This document shows, piece after piece, positions 51,083 to 59,516 of a stretch of 64,000 bases of DNA. A program made the position numbers and the translations under genes. The notes below the pieces were generated by a model. That model did not search any database, was not told the DNA's origin, and worked only from the letters and a program-made list of their open reading frames with translations. Where the stretch lies: contig CANLVO010000001.1 of the NCBI GenBank assembly GCA_947494645.1, positions 1,302,001 to 1,366,000 on the forward strand. Reading direction: 5' to 3'. The DNA comes from an uncultured Litoreibacter sp. (GTDB lineage Bacteria > Pseudomonadota > Alphaproteobacteria > Rhodobacterales > Rhodobacteraceae). The first letter of the stretch is position 1. Every line of letters starts with the position of its first letter.

Positions 51083-51100
51083 CAACGAGCGATGTCGTTG
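51083..51100. repeat. Inverted repeat downstream of araC-like gene
   Basis: CAACGA-GCGATG-TCGTTG is an exact 6-6-6 inverted repeat, flanked by GTCAAC and GTTGAC that extend the symmetry. It begins 17 bp after the regulator stop and could end its transcript or be a regulator site. No U-run follows. Confidence 0.4.
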
Positions 51101-51257
51101 GTTGACAGGGATAATGTCGCAAAAAAGCCCTTTATTGGCGGATACAACCGTTGACCTTCCTTGTGAATTCGGGCGGAATGTCGGCTCACGCTTTACGCGT
51201 GTAGCCAATGGGAGACGGAGTAAACGACCAAGTCGGGCGACAGACGCAGAGCTGTGA

Positions 51258-51273
51258 TTTGTATCTATACAAA
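51258..51273. promoter_or_regulatory. GntR/HutC-like palindrome upstream of ABC operon
   Basis: TTTGTAT-CT-ATACAAA is a perfect 16-bp palindrome 55 bp before the binding-protein start. The GT..TA..AC pattern is typical of GntR-family operators (HutC/TreR type) rather than AraC sites, which are usually direct repeats. Some other regulator may therefore act on this operon. Confidence 0.55.
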
Positions 51274-51328
51274 CGACCCGCTACCCTATCTTCTCTAGAA
51301 TTCGTCAATGTCCAACAGGGAGAAAGAC

Positions 51329-52996
51329 ATGACAACGAAAACGCTGACCGGAGCGCAAGTGCACTCCGCCGCAGAAATGTATGCGCAGGAATATAAGGCG
51401 GGCCATATGGACCGTCGTGAATTTATGTCGCGCGCGACAATGCTGGGCGTCACCTCCGCTGGCGCCTACGCGCTGATCGGTGGCACCAAGCCCGCCATGG
51501 CCGACGGCCACGCCCAACAGGGCGGCACCGTGCGCATGGAAATGGAAGTTCGCGCTTTGAAAGACCCGCGCACTTATGACTGGACACAGATCGCTACGGT
51601 CACCGCTGGCTGGCTGGAATATCTGGTCGAGTACAACTCCGACGGCTCATTTGAACCGATGCTGCTCGAGTCGTGGGAAGTCAATGAGGACGCCACCAAA
51701 TACACGTTGAACGTCCGTCAGGGCGTCAAGTGGAATGACGGCTCCGACTTCACCGCAGAGGATGTTGCCCGCAACATCGAGGGCTGGTGCGAGAAGGACG
51801 TGGAGGGCAACTCCATGGCCGGCCGCTTCGCGATCCTGATCGGCGAAGACAACAAAGCGCTGCCGGGCGCCATCGAGGTCACCGGCCCGCACACCGTCGT
51901 GCTGAACCTGCCTGCGCCTGACATCACGCTTGTTGCTGGCATGGCCGACTACCCGGCTGCTATCGTGCCTGCGGGCTTCAACGGCGACGACATGTTGGGC
52001 AACCAGCTGGGCACCGGGCCTTACCTGAACGAAAGCCACGAAGTGGGCGTCAAATCCGTTTTGGTCCGCAACGAAGGCCACGACTGGTGGGGCTATGCCG
52101 CTGGCAAAGGCGCATTCCTCGATCGCATCGAGTTCATCGACTACGGCACCGACCCGGCAGCACATCTTGCCGCCTACGAGGCCGACGAGATCGACATGAA
52201 CTGGGAAAGCCAAGGCGAATTCATCGAAGTGATGTCGAGCCTCGGTCTGGTGCATTCCGAGGTTACCTCAGGTGCGACCCTGGTTATCCGCCCCAACCAG
52301 CTGGCCGAAGTTGACGGCAAGCGCCCCTACGAGGACAAGCGCGTCCGTCAGGCGCTGGCCATGGCTTGCGACAACGCTGTTCTGCTTGAGCTGGGTCTGG
52401 CCGGTATCGGCGAGACCGCTGACAACTGCCACGTGGGCCCGGTTCACCCCGAACACAATGCAGACGTCACCCGTATCCCGCATGACCCCGCTGGCGCCAA
52501 GGCGCTGATGGAAGAAGCAGGCATGGGCGACTACGAGCATGAGCTGATCTCTATCGACGGCGGCTACCGCATGGACACAACCGACGCCGTGGCAGCCCAG
52601 CTGCGCGACGCGGGCATCAACGTCAAGCGGACCATCATGCCGGGCTCGACCTTCTGGAACGACTGGTCCAAGTACCCGTTCTCCTCGACCAACTGGAACC
52701 ACCGTCCGCTCGGCACACAAGTGCTGTCGCTGGCTTACCGTTCTGGCGAGGCATGGAACGAGTTTGGCTGGGCCAATGCCGAGTTCGACGCGCTGCTGGC
52801 TGAAGCCAACTCCATTGCTGACGTAGAGGCCCGCCGCGAGGTGATGGGCAAACTGCAAAGCATGGTCATTGAAGAAGGTGTGACGATCCAGCCGTACTGG
52901 CGCAAAATCTCGCGTCACCACAAGGACAACCTTGTGGGCGTGGATATGCACATCGCCTATCTGCCACAAATCTATAAGTGGGCCCTCAAAGCCTAA
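51329..52996 (+). CDS. Peptide/opine-type ABC transporter substrate-binding protein
   Basis: I use ATG 51329 (AGGGAGA 6 nt upstream), giving 555 residues; an ATG at 51308 precedes the ribosome site. The N-terminus carries a twin-arginine type signal, [20 protein letters not shown], with cleavage near AMADGHA, so export is probably by Tat. The body is a family 5 (DppA/OppA) binding protein: [20 protein letters not shown] near residue 130, and later [19 protein letters not shown]. The substrate is not readable. It heads a four-gene operon with two permeases and a fused ATPase. Confidence 0.9.
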   Translation: MTTKTLTGAQVHSAAEMYAQEYKAGHMDRREFMSRATMLGVTSAGAYALIGGTKPAMADGHAQQGGTVRMEMEVRALKDPRTYDWTQIATVTAGWLEYLVEYNSDGSFEPMLLESWEVNEDATKYTLNVRQGVKWNDGSDFTAEDVARNIEGWCEKDVEGNSMAGRFAILIGEDNKALPGAIEVTGPHTVVLNLPAPDITLVAGMADYPAAIVPAGFNGDDMLGNQLGTGPYLNESHEVGVKSVLVRNEGHDWWGYAAGKGAFLDRIEFIDYGTDPAAHLAAYEADEIDMNWESQGEFIEVMSSLGLVHSEVTSGATLVIRPNQLAEVDGKRPYEDKRVRQALAMACDNAVLLELGLAGIGETADNCHVGPVHPEHNADVTRIPHDPAGAKALMEEAGMGDYEHELISIDGGYRMDTTDAVAAQLRDAGINVKRTIMPGSTFWNDWSKYPFSSTNWNHRPLGTQVLSLAYRSGEAWNEFGWANAEFDALLAEANSIADVEARREVMGKLQSMVIEEGVTIQPYWRKISRHHKDNLVGVDMHIAYLPQIYKWALKA

Positions 52997-53006
52997 CTGA
53001 GACATG

Positions 53007-53042
53007 AAAAAGGGCCGCCTCTGCAAAGAGGCGGCCCTTTTT
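53007..53042 (+). terminator. Terminator-like hairpin inside the ABC operon
   Basis: A perfect 16-bp stem with core GGGCCGCCTCT and AGAGGCGGCCC, a GCAA tetraloop and an A5/T5 base (53007-53042) follows the binding-protein stop by 10 nt. As an intrinsic terminator it would let only part of the transcription reach the permease genes, giving binding protein in excess. Confidence 0.85.
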
Positions 53043-53125
53043 CAGCTTCCCCGCCAGGTCACTCAAAGGCCCTAGCTAGAATGGGTCAGGCTGTCCCGGG
53101 GCAACCGCACTAACAGGGAATTCCC

Positions 53126-54211
53126 ATGGGACTGTTTCTCCTCCGGCGTGTCGGGGTGATGCTGCTGACGGCTTTGTGCCTGACCTTCATCGTCTACTTC
53201 ATGACGACCCTTTACCCGAACCTCGAAAAGCTGGCCAAGACGCAAGGCAACTTCCGCATGTCGGACGAGGCCGTGGCCAGCTATCTGGATCGGGAGGGCT
53301 ATCTGGAGCCGGTCTTCAAGGGCTATGGCCAATGGTTGGGAATCCTGCCGGGCCACACTTTCACCGACGAGGACGGCACCATCACAGGCCGCTGCATTGC
53401 ACCGGGCTCTGACCCCGCAAACGCGCCCACCTATTGCGGCGTGTTGCAAGGCGACTGGGGCCAGTCGGTCACCTTCAAGGATGACGCGGGCGAGATCATC
53501 TCCAAACGGCTGGGCCTCACCGGCTGGCTGGCGCTTGCCGCCTTCGCGGTGATGATCCCGGCTGCGCTGATCATCGGCATTCTGGCAGGCATGCGGGAGG
53601 GCTCGCGCATGGACCGGTCTCTGTCGACCTTTGCCATCGCCTCCTCAGCCACGCCTGAATATGTGTCAGGCGTTATTTTCATCGCGGTCTTCGCGGCCTC
53701 CGCCTCGCCGCTCAATGCGTTTCTGGCGGATATGGGCTGGATATCGGGGCGCACGCTGCTGAAAGGCTCCGCGACGTCCGCCATGGAAGACATCACATGG
53801 GCCAACTTCACCCTGCCGGTGGCCACCATCGCGCTGTATGGCGTGGGCTATATCGCCCGGATGACACGGGCCTCTATGGCCGAGGTGATGACCGCGCAAT
53901 ATATCCGCACCGCCCGGCTGAAAGGTGTGAACTTCCGCACGGTCGTCCTGAAACACGCGCTCCGCAACGCGCTGATTGCCCCCTTCACGGTGATCATGCT
54001 GCAATTCCCGTACCTGCTGACGGGCGTGGTCATCACCGAGACGCTCTTCAACTACAAGGGCTTCGGCTGGCTGCTGGTGCAGGCCGCCTCCACCAATGAC
54101 ATCCAGCTGCTTCTGGGCTGCTCGGTTGTCGCTGTTTTCGTGGTGCTCGTCACGCAGCTGATCTCAGATATCGGCTACGTGTTCCTGAACCCACGTATCC
54201 GAATTTCGTAA
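53126..54211 (+). CDS. ABC transporter permease (DppB-like)
   Basis: The 361-residue inner-membrane protein has an N-terminal helix, a periplasmic stretch of about 100 residues and five further helices of the binding-protein-dependent transport domain. The EAA region is MAEVMTAQYIRTARLKGVNF followed by RTVVLKHALRNAL near residue 265. It is longer than DppB (about 330) because of the periplasmic insertion. It pairs with the next permease, 14 bp downstream. Confidence 0.9.
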   Translation: MGLFLLRRVGVMLLTALCLTFIVYFMTTLYPNLEKLAKTQGNFRMSDEAVASYLDREGYLEPVFKGYGQWLGILPGHTFTDEDGTITGRCIAPGSDPANAPTYCGVLQGDWGQSVTFKDDAGEIISKRLGLTGWLALAAFAVMIPAALIIGILAGMREGSRMDRSLSTFAIASSATPEYVSGVIFIAVFAASASPLNAFLADMGWISGRTLLKGSATSAMEDITWANFTLPVATIALYGVGYIARMTRASMAEVMTAQYIRTARLKGVNFRTVVLKHALRNALIAPFTVIMLQFPYLLTGVVITETLFNYKGFGWLLVQAASTNDIQLLLGCSVVAVFVVLVTQLISDIGYVFLNPRIRIS

Positions 54212-54225
54212 GGGAGGGCTGATCA

Positions 54226-55683
54226 ATGGACCCGTTAACCTGGACAGGCAGCCTCGGCACCGCGCTGAACCCTTTGTTTCTTGTCGCCGCCGTCGTCTTT
54301 ATCGGCTCGACCCTCGCCTATGTTGTCGCCAGTTTCGTGAGCCCCGTGCCGCAAGTGCGCGCCATCAATGAGACCACGGCCATCGCTGGCAACGGCGTGA
54401 CGGAACTTCTGGGCCGCCTCGCCTTAGTCAGCCTGCTCGCGCTGCTGATCCTCGCCATTGTCTATCTGATGGGCGGCATCGTCTCTCCTTATGGCGCGGC
54501 TGGCATCATCGGAGAGATCGGGCAACGTTTCCTTCCTGTGTGGATCGCGCTTTTGGCTACCTTCGTGCTGTCGATCACGTTCAAGCGCAAGCTGGGCCTC
54601 TACGGAAAGCTCTTTGACAGTCCCATCGGCATGGTCGGTTTCGGCCTGACCATGTTCTGGGTCTTCACTGCCATTTTCGCAGGGCTTTTCGACATGATCA
54701 TCACCCATGAGGTGCTGGTTCAGGAATCCGGCATGAAGAACAAGGTCCCCGGCACGCCCCTGCGCGGCGCCGAGGAGGGTGAGTTCCCGCATTACTTGCT
54801 GGGAGGCGACACGCTGGCGCGTGATGTGTTCTCGCGCATGGTATCAGGTTCGATCACCGTATTGCTGATTGCCCCTGCCGCGACGGCCTTTGCCTTCATG
54901 GTTGGCATCACACTTGGCCTGCCGGCAGGCTATTACGGTGGACGCTTTGACACGATCATCAGCTTTCTGGCCAACTTGGTTCTCGCCTTCCCGGTGATCC
55001 TGCTGTTCTTCCTTCTCGTCACGCCCGAAATCCGCAGCTACGAGATGTTCTCTGTCTTTGGCAAAGGCATCACGTTCCCTCGCGCCATGGCAGCGGTGCT
55101 GTTCCTTTTCCCGGTGATCTTCCTGCTGGTCCTCTGGCAGTCGCGCTATTTCACGCAACCCTCCAAACGGAACCTGTTTGTGGGCGTGACCATTCTGATC
55201 GGCGGCTGGCTCTATCTGGGCCTTGCATGGGATGCCGATCCGTTGGGCCAGGTTTCCATGGATGCGGGCGTGTTGATCGTTTTCGTCTCCGTGGTCTTCG
55301 TGAACGCGCCCACGGTCTTCAGGATCGTGCGCGGTCTGGTGCTTGACATAAAAACCCGCGACTACGTGGCTGCGGGCCAGACCCGTGGCGAAGGACCGTG
55401 GTACATCATGCTGTGGGAAATCCTGCCCAACGCGCGCGGGCCGCTGATCGTCGATTTCTGCCTGCGCATCGGCTACACTACAATCCTTCTGGGCACCCTG
55501 GGCTTCTTCGGCCTCGGCCTCAGCCCCGAAAGCCCCGACTGGGGCACCACGATCAACCAGGGCCGCCGCTTGCTTAGCGTCTACCCCCACCCGGCCATCG
55601 CACCCGCCTTGTCACTGATGAGCTTGGTGTTGGGCCTGAACTTGCTGGCCGACGGGCTTCGCGAAGAAAGCCTGAGAGACTGA
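54226..55683 (+). CDS. ABC transporter permease (DppC-like, enlarged)
   Basis: At 485 residues this is about 190 longer than typical DppC. An N-terminal block with three or four extra membrane helices (residues 1-150) precedes the usual first transport-domain segment (GGDTLARDVFSRMVSGSITV near 190), and about 90 residues containing FPRAMAAVLFLFPVIFLLVL and two more helices are inserted before the EAA loop (TRDYVAAGQTRGEGPWYIML near residue 380). The C-terminal LGFFGLGLSPESPDWGTTIN is normal. The expansion is in frame and the codon use matches, so it is not a frameshift artefact. Confidence 0.88.
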   Translation: MDPLTWTGSLGTALNPLFLVAAVVFIGSTLAYVVASFVSPVPQVRAINETTAIAGNGVTELLGRLALVSLLALLILAIVYLMGGIVSPYGAAGIIGEIGQRFLPVWIALLATFVLSITFKRKLGLYGKLFDSPIGMVGFGLTMFWVFTAIFAGLFDMIITHEVLVQESGMKNKVPGTPLRGAEEGEFPHYLLGGDTLARDVFSRMVSGSITVLLIAPAATAFAFMVGITLGLPAGYYGGRFDTIISFLANLVLAFPVILLFFLLVTPEIRSYEMFSVFGKGITFPRAMAAVLFLFPVIFLLVLWQSRYFTQPSKRNLFVGVTILIGGWLYLGLAWDADPLGQVSMDAGVLIVFVSVVFVNAPTVFRIVRGLVLDIKTRDYVAAGQTRGEGPWYIMLWEILPNARGPLIVDFCLRIGYTTILLGTLGFFGLGLSPESPDWGTTINQGRRLLSVYPHPAIAPALSLMSLVLGLNLLADGLREESLRD

Positions 55684-55744
55684 TGGTCGATTTTTCCCAA
55701 AAATCGACCAAGTGCGGTGTAGCGAAAAAGCACAGCTTTTTCGC
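55684..55744 (+). repeat. Two tandem perfect hairpins after permease gene
   Basis: TGGTCGATTTTT-CCC-AAAAATCGACCA (in blocks, 55684-55710) starts immediately after the permease stop codon and is a 12-bp exact stem. GCGAAAAAGC-ACA-GCTTTTTCGC (55722-55744) is a 10-bp exact stem. Both have 3-nt loops and A/T-run stems. Neither has a trailing U-run. CCCC/GGGG symmetry continues at about 55753-55770. Confidence 0.7.
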
Positions 55745-55792
55745 GGGCCGGCACCCCTCTCAATTGGGGCACCTGAAGACAATAGTTAACAC

Positions 55793-55819
55793 CGCGTCTG
55801 GACACCGTGTCACGACGCG
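55793..55819. repeat. Nested palindrome upstream of ATPase gene
   Basis: CGCGTC (55793-55798) and GACGCG (55814-55819) flank GACAC-C-GTGTC (55801-55811), separated on each side by 2 unpaired bases, so the whole 27 bp is symmetrical about one base. It is suitable as a dimeric regulator site. Confidence 0.55.
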
Positions 55820-55820
55820 A

Positions 55821-55853
55821 TGTGTACGGGTTGTGTACGCATTGTGTATGCCC
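55821..55853 (+). repeat. Three 11-bp tandem repeats (TGTGTAYG)
   Basis: TGTGTACGGGT, TGTGTACGCAT and TGTGTATGCCC lie head to tail (55821-55853), a period of one DNA turn, ending 26 bp before the ATPase start codon. Helically phased sites are a plausible regulator array or promoter element for separate expression of the ATPase. Confidence 0.6.
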
Positions 55854-55879
55854 CAAATGACGCTGAGAGGAGAAGGTTA

Positions 55880-57967
55880 ATGGCTGTAGACGAGACCTAT
55901 GACGGCCCCATTCTGGAGATCGACAAGCTCTCCATTTCCTTCTTCACCCGGCTGCGCGAAATCCCTGCTGTCATGGATTTTTCCTGCACCGTCATGCCCG
56001 GCGAGGCCATGGGTCTGGTGGGCGAATCCGGTTGCGGTAAATCCACCGTTGCTTTGGGCGTCATGCAGGATCTGGGCGTCAACGGGCGCGTCGTCGGCGG
56101 CTCCATCAAGTTTAAAGGCCGCGACCTTGGCGAGATGAGCGCCGAAGAATTGCGTGACATCCGTGGCAGCCAGATTGCCATGATTTATCAAGAGCCTATG
56201 GCCTCCCTTAACCCCGCCATGCGGATCGGCAAGCAGCTCATGGAAGTGCCGATGATCCATGAGGGCGTGTCGGAAAAGGAGGCTTACGCGCGGGCCTTGG
56301 AAGTGGTCACAGACGTCAAACTGCCCGACCCCGAACGCATGCTCAAAAGCTTCCCGCATCAGCTCTCCGGCGGCCAGCAACAGCGCATCGTCATCGCCAT
56401 GGCCTTGATGTCGAAACCCTCGCTCCTGATCCTCGACGAGCCCACCACAGCGCTCGACGTGACCGTGGAGGCGGCGGTCGTCGAACTGGTCAAAGACCTC
56501 GGCAAGAAATACGGCACCTCGATGCTGTTCATCTCCCACAACCTTGGTCTGGTTCTCGAAACCTGCGACCGTCTTTGCGTTATGTATTCCGGCGAAACCG
56601 TTGAAACTGGTAAGATTTCTGACGTCTTCGACGAGATGCAGCACCCCTACACGCAAGCGCTGTTCCGCTCCATCCCGCTGCCCGGTGCGGACAAGAACGC
56701 CCGGCCATTGGTGGCCATTCCGGGCAACTTCCCCCTGCCCCATGAGCGCCCTCAGGGGTGTAATTTCGGGCCTCGCTGCGACTATTTTGAGCCCGGCCTG
56801 TGCGACCAATCACAGATCGACATGTACCCCGTGCTCAGCGGCGACCGGCATGAAACGCGCTGCTTGAAGTTTATGGAAATCGACTGGAACGCCCCGATCT
56901 CTGCCGGCGCGCAAACCGAGAAGCCCGCACCGGGCGACGTGGTGCTGCGGATGGACAACCTGAAGAAATACTACGAGGTCGCGGCCAACGCGCTCTTTGG
57001 CGGCGGCAACAAGAAGGTCGTGAAAGCCAATGAAACCCTCAGTTTCGAGGCCCGCGAAAGCGAAACACTGGCCATCGTCGGCGAGTCCGGTTGCGGCAAA
57101 TCCACCTTCGCCAAAGTTCTCATGGGGCTGGAAACGGCAACGGATGGTAAAATCCTGCTAAACAACGCCGAGATTCAAGACACGCCAATCGAAGAACGCG
57201 ACACGAAAACCATTTCCAACGTGCAAATGGTCTTCCAAAACCCGTTTGATACGCTGAACCCGTCCATGACCGTGGGCCGCCAGATCATCCGAGCGCTGGA
57301 AATCTTCGGCATCGGCGACAGCGAGAAAGCCCGCGAAACCCGCATGCTGGAACTGCTTGATCTGGTGAAACTGCCGCGAGAGTTCGCCACGCGCATGCCG
57401 CGCCAGCTGTCAGGTGGGCAAAAACAACGCGTAGGTATCGCTCGCGCATTTGCCGGTGACGCCAAGATTGTGGTCGCAGACGAGCCTGTTTCGGCCCTCG
57501 ATGTGTCGGTTCAGGCGGCCGTCACGGACCTGCTGATGGAGATCCAGCGCGAGAATAAAACCACGCTCCTGTTCATCAGCCACGACTTGAGCATCGTCCG
57601 CTATCTATCTGATCGCGTTATGGTAATGTATCTTGGCCATGTGGTCGAAATGGGCACGACCGATCAGGTGTTCCAGCCGCCTTATCACCCATATACGGAG
57701 GCACTGCTCTCTGCTGTGCCGATCGCCGATACCAGCATCGAGAAGCAACATATCGTGCTGGAGGGCGACATCCCCTCTGCCATGAACCCACCTTCGGGAT
57801 GCCCGTTCCAGACCCGTTGCCGCTGGAAAGATCAGGTCCCCGGAGGCCTCTGCGATAAAGAGGTGCCGCCCGTGCGCAATCTGGCGCAGGGCCATCAGGT
57901 CAAGTGCCACCTCTCAGACGAGATCCTGGCCCGCATGGAACCAGTCATCAAGATCGCCGCTGAGTAA
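55880..57967 (+). CDS. Fused double ABC ATPase (DppD-DppF type)
   Basis: I use ATG 55880 (695 residues; GAGAGGAGAAGG upstream). Two complete oligopeptide-transporter ATPases are joined: the first has Walker A GESGCGKST near residue 50 and signature LSGGQQQRIVIAMAL, the second Walker A GESGCGKST near residue 403 and LSGGQKQRVGIARAF, each with DEP Walker B motifs. Each half ends in the OppD-type cysteine-rich C-terminal motif (CNFGPRCDYFEPGLC and CPFQTRCRWKDQVPGGLC). One polypeptide can serve both permeases. It follows a repeat-rich 196-bp gap. Confidence 0.94.
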   Translation: MAVDETYDGPILEIDKLSISFFTRLREIPAVMDFSCTVMPGEAMGLVGESGCGKSTVALGVMQDLGVNGRVVGGSIKFKGRDLGEMSAEELRDIRGSQIAMIYQEPMASLNPAMRIGKQLMEVPMIHEGVSEKEAYARALEVVTDVKLPDPERMLKSFPHQLSGGQQQRIVIAMALMSKPSLLILDEPTTALDVTVEAAVVELVKDLGKKYGTSMLFISHNLGLVLETCDRLCVMYSGETVETGKISDVFDEMQHPYTQALFRSIPLPGADKNARPLVAIPGNFPLPHERPQGCNFGPRCDYFEPGLCDQSQIDMYPVLSGDRHETRCLKFMEIDWNAPISAGAQTEKPAPGDVVLRMDNLKKYYEVAANALFGGGNKKVVKANETLSFEARESETLAIVGESGCGKSTFAKVLMGLETATDGKILLNNAEIQDTPIEERDTKTISNVQMVFQNPFDTLNPSMTVGRQIIRALEIFGIGDSEKARETRMLELLDLVKLPREFATRMPRQLSGGQKQRVGIARAFAGDAKIVVADEPVSALDVSVQAAVTDLLMEIQRENKTTLLFISHDLSIVRYLSDRVMVMYLGHVVEMGTTDQVFQPPYHPYTEALLSAVPIADTSIEKQHIVLEGDIPSAMNPPSGCPFQTRCRWKDQVPGGLCDKEVPPVRNLAQGHQVKCHLSDEILARMEPVIKIAAE

Positions 57968-58046
57968 CAGGCTGTTAAAGTGAACACGCGCGCTCCCAAA
58001 CAGGTGCGCGGTCTAGCTTCGCTCTGGCAAAAAAGCCGAAGCCCCA

Positions 58047-59516
58047 TCAAAGCCCGTAGAGCGCTCCGAATTTGGCATCGAGATAGTCCAGCAAAGGCGC
58101 CTCTGTCGGCTCAAATCCGCAGGCATGCCGGATCGTCTCACGCGGCTCGCGTAGACCACCAAACTGCTGCAGGTTCTCCCGCAGCCAGCCCGTCGCAGCA
58201 CTTGTGTCGCCTTTCGCGAGTTGGTCGTCCAGCGCCGGTACGGCCCCGCGAAGGCTTTGATACAAACACCCCGCATAAACATTGCCCAGCGTATAGGTCG
58301 GGAAATATCCGAACAGCCCGAACGACCAATGCACGTCCTGCAAGACCCCGTTAGAGGCCACATCCACCGCCGTTCCGAAATCCGCCGCGAACCGTTCGTT
58401 CCAGGCCTCTTCCAGATCAGCGACTTCCAACCGACCGTCGACCAGCTGGCGCTCCAAATCAAAGCGCAGCATGACGTGCAGATTGTAATGCACCTCATCG
58501 GCCTCGGTGCGGATATAGCCCGAGCCCACCCGGTTCACGACACGGTAAAACGCATCCTCATCAGCCACGCCGAAATCGCCAAACTGATCGCGCATCTGGC
58601 CAAAGAGCCAGCCCGTAAAGGCGCGTGAGCGGCCAAGCTGGTTTTCATAAATCCGCGATTGGCTTTCATGCACGCCCATCGACACGCCCGCGCCCAAGGG
58701 CGTCAGCTCATAGGCACGGTCGATGCCCTGCTCATAGCAGGCATGGCCCACCTCATGGATGGTTGAGTAAAAGCAATTGAACGGATCGCGCGGGCTGGTC
58801 CGGGTGGTGATCCGCACATCTGTACCTGAGCCCGAACTGAACGGGTGCACCGCCTTGTCGATCCGGCCGATCTCAAGATCATACCCGAAGGTTCTGGCCA
58901 GCACAGTGGACAGTGCCATCTGACCGGCTTCATCAAAGGCATGGTCTATTGGCGCAGGGCCGTCTTCAGCCAAGACCTGAGCGCGCAGGTCCACAAGGCG
59001 TGGGCGCATCCGGTCAAACATGGATTGCAGCTCCGCCCCGGTGACGCCCGGCTCGTAATCATCAAGCAGCGCATCATAGAGATCGCCGCCCGCCGCAAGA
59101 CAGGCCGCCTCTTCGCGCTTCAGGCGGATCATTTCCGTCAGGGTTGGTGCGAAGCTGGCAAAGTCATTCTCCGCCCGTGCGGCGGCCCAAATGCCCTGCC
59201 CTTTGGAGGTATGGCGCGCGATCGCGGTCGCCAATGTCGCTGGGACTTTGGTGGCCCGATCAAAGGACCTGCGGATATGGCGCAGGTTGGCGCGAGAGAC
59301 GTCATCTGCGCTCTCCGCCGCCTCTAGCAGATCTCCGAGTTTCGGGTTTGTGCGCCGCGCGTGCAGCACCTCTTCCAGGGCGGCCATCTCCTCTGCACGT
59401 AACGCGGCAGAGCCTGCAGGCATCATGGTTTCCTGATCCCAGCCCGTGCGGCCTGCAACAGACCCCAAGGCCTGTGTCACCCGCTCATAGGCCATCAATT
59501 GGTCATAGGCGCTCAT
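58047..59516 (-). CDS. M32 family carboxypeptidase
   Basis: A 489-residue Thermus/Pfu-type metallocarboxypeptidase. The HExxH zinc motif appears as HEVGHACYEQGI near residue 256, the downstream Glu ligand is in MGVHESQSRIYENQLGRS near residue 288, and the substrate region DVRITTRTSPRDPFNCFYS precedes. It removes C-terminal residues from peptides in the cytoplasm. Its start overlaps the ctaA stop by 4 bp. It is convergent with the peptide ABC operon, which may be coincidental. Confidence 0.92.
   Translation of the reverse strand: MSAYDQLMAYERVTQALGSVAGRTGWDQETMMPAGSAALRAEEMAALEEVLHARRTNPKLGDLLEAAESADDVSRANLRHIRRSFDRATKVPATLATAIARHTSKGQGIWAAARAENDFASFAPTLTEMIRLKREEAACLAAGGDLYDALLDDYEPGVTGAELQSMFDRMRPRLVDLRAQVLAEDGPAPIDHAFDEAGQMALSTVLARTFGYDLEIGRIDKAVHPFSSGSGTDVRITTRTSPRDPFNCFYSTIHEVGHACYEQGIDRAYELTPLGAGVSMGVHESQSRIYENQLGRSRAFTGWLFGQMRDQFGDFGVADEDAFYRVVNRVGSGYIRTEADEVHYNLHVMLRFDLERQLVDGRLEVADLEEAWNERFAADFGTAVDVASNGVLQDVHWSFGLFGYFPTYTLGNVYAGCLYQSLRGAVPALDDQLAKGDTSAATGWLRENLQQFGGLREPRETIRHACGFEPTEAPLLDYLDAKFGALYGL

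Noticed and set aside
55684-55744. Intrinsic terminators after the permease gene
   Set aside because: The stems are perfect but followed by AGTGCGG and GGGCCGG, not U-runs, so I list them as structured repeats instead.
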